Of a stretch of 5,370 nucleotides of DNA, positions 1 through 5,238 are shown piece after piece. The notes under the pieces are model-generated. The model saw only the letters and a program-made list of their open reading frames with translations. It made no database searches and was not told the DNA's origin. A program made the position numbers and the translations under genes. The DNA lies in the NCBI GenBank assembly GCA_021813085.1, contig JAKAMA010000196.1:1-5370 (forward strand), given 5' to 3'. The number at the start of each line of letters is the position of its first letter. Positions within the stretch are counted from its first letter, which is position 1. This stretch comes from Chloroflexota bacterium. Lineage in GTDB: Bacteria > Chloroflexota > Dehalococcoidia > DSTF01 > JACRBR01.

Positions 1-525
1 GTGGCAGGTCGCGCCGGCGATCTCGCCCGCACCGCCGCACGTCGGGCACGGCCCCGTCGAGAGCATCTCCAGCATGCGGGCGGTGCCGTGGTAGGCCTCT
101 TCGAGCGTCACATCGACCGGCTGCTGGAGGTCGGCGCCGCGGTGCCGCATTGTACGGGCACCGGCGCCACCGCCACGGAAGATGCTGCTGAACACGCTGC
201 CCAGGTCGCCGAGGTCGCTCACGTCGAACTGCTGGAAGCCGCCGTTGCCACCCGCGCTGAAGCGCTGGCCGCGCTGGCGCTGCGCCTCCTCGATCTGGTC
301 GGCGTACTCCCACTTGTCGCCGTACTTGTCGTACTTGCGCCGCTTCTCGGCGTCCGAGAGCACCTCGTACGCCTGGTTGATCTGCTTGAAGCGCGCCTCT
401 GCGGCCTTGTCGCCGGGGTTGACGTCCGGGTGATGTTTGCGGGCGAGCTTGCGGTAGGCTGCCCGGACCTCCTTGTCGGAGGCGCCGCGGGGCACGCCAA
501 GCACGTCGTACAGGTCCTTCGCCAT
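1..525 (-). CDS. dnaJ: DnaJ-family (Hsp40) co-chaperone, C-terminus cut by window edge
   Basis: J-domain co-chaperone that stimulates the ATPase of DnaK (Hsp70) in the cytoplasm and delivers unfolded clients. The 175 residues visible begin with a J domain (about 1-68) carrying the HPD tripeptide at 32-34 inside [10 protein letters not shown] and the helix IV run [13 protein letters not shown] Gln/Gly-rich linker follows (about 80-125). The first client-binding beta segment is at 130-152 ([19 protein letters not shown]). A first zinc motif CPTCGGAG is at 160-167 and a further Cys is at 174, the last residue but one before the edge. Seven to eleven residues between motifs is short: in E. coli DnaJ the first two zinc motifs lie 14 apart, here Cys163 to Cys174 is 11, so the zinc region may be reduced. 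The ATG has no Shine-Dalgarno sequence; a promoter placed exactly for a leaderless mRNA lies upstream. Divergent from hsp20. J-domain identity is secure; DnaJ proper versus a CbpA-like relative depends on the missing part. Confidence 0.93.
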   Translation of the reverse strand, partial: MAKDLYDVLGVPRGASDKEVRAAYRKLARKHHPDVNPGDKAAEARFKQINQAYEVLSDAEKRRKYDKYGDKWEYADQIEEAQRQRGQRFSAGGNGGFQQFDVSDLGDLGSVFSSIFRGGGAGARTMRHRGADLQQPVDVTLEEAYHGTARMLEMLSTGPCPTCGGAGEIAGATCH

Positions 526-531
526 TGACAC

Positions 532-560
532 AGTGTATGCATTAGGCGTCCGAAAAGCAA
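532..560 (-). promoter_or_regulatory. Putative leaderless sigma-70 promoter of dnaJ
   Basis: Read on the minus strand: TTGCTT (555-560), a 17-base spacer, then TACACT (532-537). Six bases separate the -10 box from the A of the dnaJ ATG, which places the expected transcription start at or next to the start codon. Together with the absence of a Shine-Dalgarno sequence this suggests a leaderless transcript. The match to consensus is moderate (3/6 and 4/6), so this is a prediction. Confidence 0.45.
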
Positions 561-585
561 GGCGCCAGCGTCGCACCATATCATT

Positions 586-595
586 ACTCTTGAGT
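586..595. promoter_or_regulatory. Palindrome ACTCTTGAGT between the divergent heat-shock promoters
   Basis: Ten-base inverted repeat (ACTC-TT-GAGT). It contains CTTGAGT (589-595), one arm of the HspR-binding HAIR element known from actinobacteria (CTTGAGT-N7-ACTCAAG). The second arm is not present at the expected spacing, and no CIRCE element (TTAGCACTC-N9-GAGTGCTAA) is seen. It lies 18 bases upstream of the hsp20 -35 box and 25 bases upstream of the proposed dnaJ -35 box, a position that would suit a shared regulator. Function is inferred from position and half-site similarity only. Confidence 0.3.
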
Positions 596-613
596 CCTAC
601 CGCATCATGGTTC

Positions 614-642
614 TTGACACGGCTATCCTCCGGTGGTATACA
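614..642 (+). promoter_or_regulatory. Near-consensus sigma-70 promoter of hsp20
   Basis: TTGACA (614-619, perfect -35 box), a 17-base spacer, and TATACA (637-642, 5 of 6 -10 positions), preceded by TG one base upstream (634-635), an extended -10 arrangement. The predicted transcript starts near 649 and has a leader of about 55 bases before the hsp20 start codon. Such a strong promoter on a stress gene implies either high basal expression or control by a repressor. Confidence 0.75.
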
Positions 643-704
643 CGAGATGGAATCGCACCCGGCCCGAGCGCTTCCACGACAACATCAACCAGCAGGAGGG
701 ACAC

Positions 705-1196
705 ATGGCAGACATCACCCGTTGGGACCCATTCTCGGAGATGACGACCCTGCGCCGCGCCATGGACCGGTTGTTCGAGGAGCCGTTCACCTGGCGAGGC
801 CTCTGGAACGGCGGCGATGGCGGCACCAGCGCCTTCTTCCCGGTCGACGTCTACGCCACGAGCGACGACGTCGTCGTCAAGGCGTCGCTCCCCGGCGTCA
901 AGCCCGAGGACATCGAGATCTCGGTCACCGGCCAGGTGCTGACGCTCAAGGGCGAGTCCAAGGAGGAGCACGAGGAGAAGGCGGAGAACTACTACCGCCA
1001 CGAACGCACCCACGGCGCCTTCGTGCGCCAGATCGGCCTGCCGACCGAGGTCGATTCCAGCAAGGCGGCGGCGACGTTCGAGAACGGCGTGCTGCACCTG
1101 ACGCTGCCCAAGGCCGAGGCGATGAAGCCGAAGACCATCAAGGTGCAGGCGAAGCCGCTCATCGAGAGCAAGGCGTCCCCTGACCGCGCAGCGTGA
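705..1196 (+). CDS. hsp20: Hsp20 / alpha-crystallin family small heat-shock protein
   Basis: ATP-independent holdase that forms cytoplasmic oligomers and keeps unfolding proteins soluble until the DnaK/DnaJ system refolds them. The 163 residues are a usual bacterial length. A short amphipathic N-terminal arm (1-44, with WDPF and LRRAMDRLFEE typical of class A bacterial members) precedes the alpha-crystallin domain (about 45-136). The domain starts with FPVDVYATSDDVVVKASLPG and ends with the signature ENGVLHLTLPK (126-136). The C-terminal tail carries an I-x-V anchor (IKV, 145-147) that normally links dimers. The ATG at 705 is chosen because AGGAGG (694-699) sits five bases upstream; an in-frame ATG at 633 precedes no such site, falls inside the promoter and would add a non-family extension. 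It is divergent from dnaJ and followed by a strong hairpin. Confidence 0.97.
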   Translation: MADITRWDPFSEMTTLRRAMDRLFEEPFTWRGLWNGGDGGTSAFFPVDVYATSDDVVVKASLPGVKPEDIEISVTGQVLTLKGESKEEHEEKAENYYRHERTHGAFVRQIGLPTEVDSSKAAATFENGVLHLTLPKAEAMKPKTIKVQAKPLIESKASPDRAA

Positions 1197-1221
1197 ACCG
1201 TCGGAGGGCCGGCTGCGACAT

Positions 1222-1259
1222 GATGAGGCCCCGGAGGCGATACCCTCCGGGGCCTCATC
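1222..1259. terminator. Strong hairpin, probable bidirectional terminator between convergent genes
   Basis: A perfect 16-bp inverted repeat: arms 1222-1237 and 1244-1259, with a six-base loop (CGATAC). It begins 25 bases after the hsp20 stop and lies before the convergent dinB-like gene. The following U-tract is poor (TTCATGT), so it may act as a stem-dependent terminator or 3'-end protector rather than a classic intrinsic terminator. Confidence 0.75.
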
Positions 1260-1280
1260 TTCATGTCCGGCGCGGGAGGC

Positions 1281-1301
1281 TGGAGGGTGGGCGGTGGAAC
1301 C
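1281..1301 (+). repeat. Short 7-base-period array (TGGAGGG-like)
   Basis: Three consecutive heptamers, TGGAGGG, TGGGCGG and TGGAACC, between the hsp20 hairpin and the end of the dinB-like gene. They are degenerate, sharing the TGG start. Listed because five other arrays in the window have the same 7-base period; on its own it would be weak. Confidence 0.4.
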
Positions 1302-1330
1302 CGCCCGGACGCCGTACGCAGCCGGTGCGC

Positions 1331-1864
1331 CTACACGCCGATGGCTGGCTTGAGGCCGAGCAGGGTGCGGATCAGCTCGATCTCGCCGAGGTGCGTGAAG
1401 CCGTGCGTCACGACGACCTGTCCGAGCGCGCGCACCGCCGGCATCTCGCCCAGCGGTTTCACCGTCACGGGCTGGTCGAAGGTCGACGCGTCGGGCTGCG
1501 CCAGATAGGCGTCGGTGCTGGCGCGCACCGCCCGCACGTACTCACGGAAGCCGTCGAGGTCGGCGATGCGCAACGCCTGCGCCTCCGCCACGCTCATGCC
1601 AGTGCCCTGCATCACCGGCGGCAGGCCCAGACGCTCGGCCCAGCCGCCCTCCATCCACACCGTCGGCCGGCGGCCCTGCAGGATGAAGCGGACGATGTTG
1701 TCCTCGGTCCGGTAGAAGTGCCACAGCTCGAACGCGATGTGGTTCGCGCGGTCGCTATCGGCCGGGACCGTGTGCCACTGCGCGGGCGTGAGGTCGGCGG
1801 TGGCAGCGTCCAGCGTAGCGTGCAAGCGCTTCAGCTCGGCGTTGATGAACTCGATGAGGGTCAT
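1331..1864 (-). CDS. DinB-family four-helix-bundle metal-binding protein
   Basis: 177-residue soluble protein of the DinB/YfiT-like (DinB_2) superfamily, four-helix bundles that bind a divalent metal with three histidines. Some members are thiol (mycothiol or bacillithiol) transferases; most have no known reaction. Visible features: an N-terminal helix with LIEFINAELKRLHATLDA (3-20), LTPAQWHTVP (25-34), NHIAFELWHFYRTEDNI (41-57) carrying a likely ligand His49, and the C-terminal VTHGFTHLGEIELIRTLLG (152-170) with His154 and His158. Those three His residues match the family triad in order and spacing. There is no signal peptide. GGAG (1872-1875) lies seven bases upstream of the ATG, which fixes the start. 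It is convergent with hsp20 and probably monocistronic. Family call firm, substrate unknown. Confidence 0.88.
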   Translation of the reverse strand: MTLIEFINAELKRLHATLDAATADLTPAQWHTVPADSDRANHIAFELWHFYRTEDNIVRFILQGRRPTVWMEGGWAERLGLPPVMQGTGMSVAEAQALRIADLDGFREYVRAVRASTDAYLAQPDASTFDQPVTVKPLGEMPAVRALGQVVVTHGFTHLGEIELIRTLLGLKPAIGV

Positions 1865-1913
1865 GGGATGGCTCCGCCTCCAGGCGCGGCCGCGACGGCG
1901 GCGGCGCTCAATC

Positions 1914-1945
1914 GACAACAGACGACAGACAACAGACAACAGAAC
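1914..1945 (+). repeat. Heptamer tandem array, GACAACA type
   Basis: Four consecutive heptamers plus a partial fifth: GACAACA, GACGACA, GACAACA, GACAACA, GAAC. Only one internal substitution is present. It resembles in size and sequence the heptameric STRR repeats (for example CAACAGT) described in filamentous cyanobacteria. It lies 50 bases upstream of the dinB-like start on the opposite side of that gene's ribosome binding site. Confidence 0.85.
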
Positions 1946-1975
1946 GGCGCTTCGCGCAAGGGCAGGGGAGGGCGG

Positions 1976-2002
1976 AGAACCACGAACCAAGAACCGAGAC
2001 CC
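1976..2002 (+). repeat. Heptamer tandem array, AGAACCA type
   Basis: Heptamers AGAACCA, CGAACCA and AGAACCG follow directly on one another, then a decayed AGACCC. The GAACC core is constant through three units. The sequence differs from the array at 1914-1945 but the period is the same. Confidence 0.7.
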
Positions 2003-2004
2003 CA

Positions 2005-2026
2005 GGAGGAAGGGACGAAGGACGAA
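2005..2026 (+). repeat. Heptamer tandem array, GGACGAA type
   Basis: Two identical GGACGAA units (2013-2019, 2020-2026), preceded by a related GGAGGAA (2005-2011) offset by one base. Short, but it directly follows the previous array. Confidence 0.55.
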
Positions 2027-2130
2027 GAGCGGGGGTGAACGGAATGCGGCGCTTGTCCGTCGCGCGGTCGTCGGCGATGATCCCGGTGCGGTGGGCGGCG
2101 GGGCGGCGCATCGGCGAACCGCACCCCCGG

Positions 2131-2152
2131 CCCCTTCCCTGAAGGGAAGGGG
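2131..2152. repeat. CCCTGAAGGG-centred palindrome, copy 1
   Basis: Ten-base arms CCCCTTCCCT (2131-2140) and AGGGAAGGGG (2143-2152) around GA. Related copies occur at 3131-3151 and 4836-4850. All three are intergenic or at a gene boundary, which marks a dispersed repeat family. This is the most symmetrical copy. Confidence 0.8.
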
Positions 2153-2164
2153 AGCGTCGCAAGA

Positions 2165-2185
2165 CGACTGACAACTGACGACCAA
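2165..2185 (+). repeat. Heptamer array, CGACTGA type, just upstream of the dehalogenase
   Basis: Three heptamers, CGACTGA, CAACTGA and CGACCAA. The array ends 24 bases before the dehalogenase start codon, so it would lie in the 5' leader or promoter of that gene. Confidence 0.55.
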
Positions 2186-2209
2186 TGCCGAATGACTGGA
2201 GCGAGACGG

Positions 2210-3103
<894 letters not shown>

Positions 3104-3115
3104 CCCCCTGCCCCC

Positions 3116-3132
3116 GGACGGGCCGTATGGCC
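3116..3132 (+). repeat. GGACGGGCCGTATGGCC element, copy 1
   Basis: A 17-base segment almost identical to 4981-4996 (one G fewer) and similar to 5015-5030 and 5075-5091. Here it sits between CCCCCGG and CCTTCCCTGAAGGGG, two pieces that are contiguous at 2125-2146, so it looks inserted into the CCCTGAAGGG repeat. Confidence 0.6.
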
Positions 3133-3151
3133 TTCCCTGAAGGGGAAGGGG
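3131..3151. repeat. CCCTGAAGGG-centred palindrome, copy 2, possible bidirectional terminator
   Basis: Seven-base arms CCTTCCC (3131-3137) and GGGAAGG (3143-3149) around TGAAG, with G-rich sequence after. It lies in the 73-bp gap between the convergent stop codons of the dehalogenase (3103) and the siroheme decarboxylase (3177), a natural place for a terminator shared by both. There is no U-tract on either side, so a terminator role is inferred from position and hairpin potential. Confidence 0.6.
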
Positions 3152-3176
3152 CGTCACTCCGGGCGGGCAGCAGGCC

Positions 3177-4202
3177 TCAGCCTGGGCGGGTGGCGCCCTG
3201 GGCCGCGGGGGCCGGCGCGTCGCCGTCCATGAAGTAGCGGACGCGCTCCTTCTTGAACTCCTTCGCGCTCCAGAGGATCTCGTAGTCGGCGACGCCGACG
3301 GCGCGCGACAGCTCTTCGACGATGGCGCGCACCTGCTCGTGCGATTCGCAGTGGATCATCGAGAAGAGCGGGTAGGGCCAGTCCTCGAAGGTGGGGCGCC
3401 AGTAGCAGTGGCTGACGCGGCTGTCGGCGGCGAGGCGCTGGCCGACCTCCTCGATGCGATCCTCGGGGACGCGCCAGCACGCCATGCCGTTGGCGCTGAA
3501 GCCGGCCTCGTGGTGGCGCAGCACGGCGGCGAAGCGCCGCAGGATGCCCTCGTCCCGCAGCGCGCGCAGCTTCTCGATCAGCACCGCCTCTTCCATGCCG
3601 AGCAGGCGCGCCTCCTCGGCCCACGGCCGACTGACCAGCGGCAGGTCCTCCTGGCAGACGCGGATGATCGCCTTCTCGCCGGCGGTCAGCGGGCGCCGGG
3701 GGCCCTTCGGGCGTGCGGCGCGTGGCTTCGCGTCGGTCGTGCGCTCCACCATGTCGTACTCGACGGCGATCTTGAAGAGCTTCTTCGCCGGCAGCACGAT
3801 GTGGCGCGTCGCCCCCGCGGCTTCGGCGAGGCGCGCCACCTCCGCCTCGAAGTCGCGCTCCCGCGGCGCCGCCATCACGAACCAGAGGTTGAATCGATGC
3901 TCGCGCGCGTAATTGTGGCTGACGGCGGGGCACGCCGAGATCACCGCCGCCGCCGCGTCGAGGCGGCCGGGTGGCACCGAGACGGCGACGAGCGCGCTCC
4001 GGTAGCCGAGGCGGAAGACGTCGAAGATGGGACTCAGGTGGCGCAGCACGCCGGACTCGCGCAGCGCCCGGGCGCGGGCCAGCACGTCGTCCTCGCTGAC
4101 CCCCAGCTCGTCGGCGATCTGCGCGAACGGCCGCTCGACGAGGTCGATCGAGCCCTGCAGCGCGTTGAGCAGTCTGCGGTCGGCAAGTTCCAGGTCAGCC
4201 AT
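3177..4202 (-). CDS. ahbAB: Fused two-domain siroheme decarboxylase (AhbA-AhbB / NirDL type, Lrp/AsnC-like)
   Basis: Predicted to remove two acetate-side-chain carboxyls from siroheme, giving 12,18-didecarboxysiroheme, an intermediate of the alternative haem pathway and of haem d1 synthesis. The 341 residues are two tandem copies of a winged-helix plus AsnC-like ferredoxin-fold unit. Unit 1 (about 1-152) has a helix-turn-helix at 7-55 and the motif VSHNYAREHRFNLWFVMA (94-111). Unit 2 (about 172-326) has a helix-turn-helix at 173-224, then VSHCYWRPTFEDWPYPLFSM (263-282), and ends with YEILWSAKEFKKERVRYF (307-324). These motifs mark siroheme decarboxylases rather than amino-acid-sensing Lrp regulators, though automatic annotation often calls them AsnC regulators. 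A linker at 153-172 is basic and Pro-rich. The last 15 residues are an Ala/Pro-rich tail. It is the second gene of an operon, 21 bp after the molybdoenzyme stop; its ribosome binding site is weak (GGGACGG), which fits translational coupling. Confidence 0.87.
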   Translation of the reverse strand: MADLELADRRLLNALQGSIDLVERPFAQIADELGVSEDDVLARARALRESGVLRHLSPIFDVFRLGYRSALVAVSVPPGRLDAAAAVISACPAVSHNYAREHRFNLWFVMAAPRERDFEAEVARLAEAAGATRHIVLPAKKLFKIAVEYDMVERTTDAKPRAARPKGPRRPLTAGEKAIIRVCQEDLPLVSRPWAEEARLLGMEEAVLIEKLRALRDEGILRRFAAVLRHHEAGFSANGMACWRVPEDRIEEVGQRLAADSRVSHCYWRPTFEDWPYPLFSMIHCESHEQVRAIVEELSRAVGVADYEILWSAKEFKKERVRYFMDGDAPAPAAQGATRPG

Positions 4203-4223
4203 CGATTCCGTCCCAGGCGCCCG

Positions 4224-4829
4224 TTAGGAGTAGCGCTCTTCCGCCCACGGGTCGCCGTGCATGTGATAGCCGTACATCTCCCAGAAGCCGGGTTGCTCGT
4301 CGTCCATGAAGACGAGGCCGCGCACCCACTTGGCGCTCTTCCAGAAGTAGAGCTTCGGCACGACGAGCCGCAGGGGCCAGCCGTGCTCCTTTGTGAGCGG
4401 CTGGCCGTTGTGCTGGTGCGCCAGGAGCACATCGTCGTCGAGCAGCTCGGCCAGCGATACGTTGGTCGTGTAGCCGCCGAAGCTGTGCACCATCACGTGC
4501 CTGGCCGCCGGCTTCGGCCGGACGCGCTCCACGAGGTCGCGCACGCGCACGCCCGTCCAGTCGTTGTCGAACTTGCTCCAGTGCGTCACGCAGTGGATGT
4601 CGCTGCGCAGCGTCGTCTGCGGCAGCGCGAGGAACTCCTCCCACGTGAAGTGGGCCTCCTCATCGACGAGGCCGACGAGCGAGAACTTCCACGTCGCCAG
4701 GTCGATGCCCGGGATGCTGCCGTACTGCAGCACCGGCCAGCCGTCGGTCAGCTTCTGCCCCGGCGGCAGCCGGTCGCCGAAGCGCGCGTGGTCCTCCTTC
4801 GCGCGGCGATTGAAGAGGTCGAGAGCCAT
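4224..4829 (-). CDS. Sulfite-oxidase-fold molybdopterin oxidoreductase (YuiH-like)
   Basis: 201-residue enzyme with only the Mo-cofactor domain of the sulfite oxidase family (Oxidored_molyb fold). It lacks the haem b5 and dimerisation domains of sulfite oxidase and has no Tat signal or transmembrane helix, so it should be cytoplasmic, unlike periplasmic MsrP/YedY. Motifs: PPGQKLTDGWPVLQYG (22-37), WKFSLVGLVDEEAHFTWEEF (47-66), DIHCVTHWSKFDNDWTGV (77-94) with Cys80 as the expected Mo thiolate ligand, HSFGGYTTN (115-123), and KEHGWPLRLVVPKLYFWKSA (147-166), the cofactor-binding HGxPLR...P...KW block ending at Trp168. Physiological substrate and electron partner are unknown for this clade. The ATG at 4829 is supported by a purine-rich ribosome binding site that lies inside a dispersed repeat. 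It is first in the operon with the siroheme decarboxylase. Family call is firm; a sulfite substrate should not be assumed. Confidence 0.9.
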   Translation of the reverse strand: MALDLFNRRAKEDHARFGDRLPPGQKLTDGWPVLQYGSIPGIDLATWKFSLVGLVDEEAHFTWEEFLALPQTTLRSDIHCVTHWSKFDNDWTGVRVRDLVERVRPKPAARHVMVHSFGGYTTNVSLAELLDDDVLLAHQHNGQPLTKEHGWPLRLVVPKLYFWKSAKWVRGLVFMDDEQPGFWEMYGYHMHGDPWAEERYS

Positions 4830-4835
4830 CGACAG

Positions 4836-4844
4836 CCCCTCCCT
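4836..4844 (-). promoter_or_regulatory. Ribosome binding site of the molybdoenzyme, carried by a repeat
   Basis: On the minus strand AGGGAGGGG lies six bases upstream of the start codon (the GGAG core is nine upstream). These bases are part of copy 3 of the CCCTGAAGGG palindrome. The CCCT half on the far side could pair with it (CCCTTCAGGG), so the site could be partly hidden in a small hairpin. Confidence 0.6.
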
Positions 4845-4850
4845 GAAGGG
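4836..4850. repeat. CCCTGAAGGG-centred palindrome, copy 3 (partial)
   Basis: CCCCTCCCTGAAGGG: the core (4841-4850) is identical to copies 1 (2137-2146) and 2 (3135-3144) and the left arm has one T fewer than copy 1. The right arm stops after GGGAA. It overlaps the leader of the molybdoenzyme gene. Confidence 0.65.
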
Positions 4851-4938
4851 AATGTACTCGTATCAAGGTAGCACGCGGGCTCGCAGCAGTCCTGCGCAAA
4901 TCGGCCCACGGGCCGGGCGCGCCGGTGGCACCGGACGC

Positions 4939-4966
4939 TGGAAGATGGAAGGTAGACGGTGGAGAG
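4939..4966 (+). repeat. Heptamer array, TGGAAGA type
   Basis: Four successive heptamers: TGGAAGA, TGGAAGG, TAGACGG, TGGAGAG. They are degenerate but keep a T at every seventh base followed by purine-rich sequence. Similar in type to the array at 1281-1301. Confidence 0.55.
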
Positions 4967-4980
4967 GCGGGCAATGCCCC

Positions 4981-4996
4981 GGACGGCCGTATGGCC
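4981..4996 (+). repeat. GGACGGCCGTATGGCC element, copy 2
   Basis: Sixteen bases matching 3116-3132 except for one missing G. It sits 34 bases upstream of the 60-bp tandem repeat, whose units begin with further diverged copies of the same element (5015-5030 and 5075-5091). Confidence 0.65.
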
Positions 4997-5015
4997 GGCC
5001 AGACGGCTCGCATGG

Positions 5016-5134
5016 GACGGGCCCGTATGGTGCGGTTCGCGCACAACCCCGCGCGGGCTGGAAAGCCCGCGCTACGACGGGATCGTATCGGGCGGTTCGC
5101 GCGCGACCCCGCGCGGGCTGAAGGCCCGCGCTCC
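5016..5134 (+). repeat. Two-unit 60-bp tandem repeat, each with a GC-rich stem-loop
   Basis: Units 5016-5075 and 5076-5134 align over their whole length with a period of exactly 60 bases at the start. Both run GACGGG..CGTAT..., then GCGGTTCGCGC, then ACCCCGCGCGGGCTG and a complementary arm. Stem-loops: 5051-5059 with 5064-5072 (nine bp, loop GGAA) and 5111-5118 with 5124-5131 (eight bp). No open frame of interest spans them. Confidence 0.8.
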
Positions 5135-5190
5135 GAGAGTGCACGGGTAACGTTTCATCCGCGGGGGTAACGCCAGCGGCCATGGAGCAA

Positions 5191-5220
5191 CGTAGGGGCA
5201 CAACACCTTGTGCCCCTACG
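5191..5220. terminator. Perfect 13-bp hairpin downstream of the truncated right-edge gene
   Basis: Arms CGTAGGGGCACAA (5191-5203) and TTGTGCCCCTACG (5208-5220) around a CACC loop. It begins 18 bases after the stop codon of the minus-strand gene at the right edge, the usual position of a terminator, but no U-tract follows. The CGTAGGGGC...GCCCCTACG form is that of a dispersed palindromic repeat seen in many environmental bacterial genomes (recalled, not searched), so it may be a repeat acting as a transcript end. Confidence 0.6.
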
Positions 5221-5238
5221 CGCCGAGCACGTCGGACG

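Larger units (their letters stand above)
1865..2209. other. Repeat-rich intergenic region between divergent dinB-like and dehalogenase genes
   Basis: No convincing gene is present; open frames through it have low-complexity translations and no family resemblance. It holds four 7-base-period arrays (1914-1945, 1976-2002, 2005-2026, 2165-2185), one CCCTGAAGGG-centred palindrome (2131-2152) and a 12-base segment (2114-2125) whose reverse complement recurs exactly at 5029-5040. Promoters for the two flanking genes must lie here, but no good -35/-10 pair was found on either strand. Confidence 0.7.
4830..5238. other. Repeat-rich intergenic region upstream of the molybdoenzyme operon
   Basis: No credible gene was found on either strand; the open frames translate to Arg/Gly/Pro-rich sequence. 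From left to right it holds the repeat-borne ribosome binding site, a 7-base-period array (4939-4966), a GGACGGCCGTATGGCC element (4981-4996), two 60-bp repeat units with stem-loops (5016-5134) and a 13-bp hairpin (5191-5220). The operon promoter should be at its left end, but no clear -35/-10 pair was found. Confidence 0.65.

Noticed and set aside
1..528. Plus-strand open frame antisense to dnaJ
   Set aside because: It is in exact codon register with dnaJ and has an Ala/Leu/Val/Arg-biased translation; the J domain on the other strand is unmistakable.
526..704. CIRCE (HrcA) operator
   Set aside because: No TTAGCACTC or GAGTGCTAA arm was found on either strand of the dnaJ-hsp20 gap.
1914..2026. 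CRISPR-like array
   Set aside because: The repeats are heptamers without unique spacers of 25-40 bases and there are no cas genes; they are simple tandem arrays.
1193..2038. 281-codon plus-strand open frame overlapping the hsp20 stop and the dinB-like gene
   Set aside because: Arg/His-rich translation, runs through a hairpin and heptamer arrays, and lacks a ribosome binding site.
2192..2209. Upstream ATG adding six residues to the dehalogenase
   Set aside because: No Shine-Dalgarno sequence precedes it, and the GGAG site would fall inside the coding region; the family N-terminus starts at the ATG at 2210.
3177..4202. Transcriptional regulator of the Lrp/AsnC family
   Set aside because: The duplicated unit and the VSHxYxR, FNLWF and WPYPLFSMIH motifs are those of siroheme decarboxylases, which share the fold but have a catalytic role.
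3339..4871. 510-codon plus-strand open frame antisense to the siroheme decarboxylase and molybdoenzyme
   Set aside because: The translation is His/Arg/Val/Glu-rich with no recognisable domain, while the opposite strand encodes two clear families over the same span.
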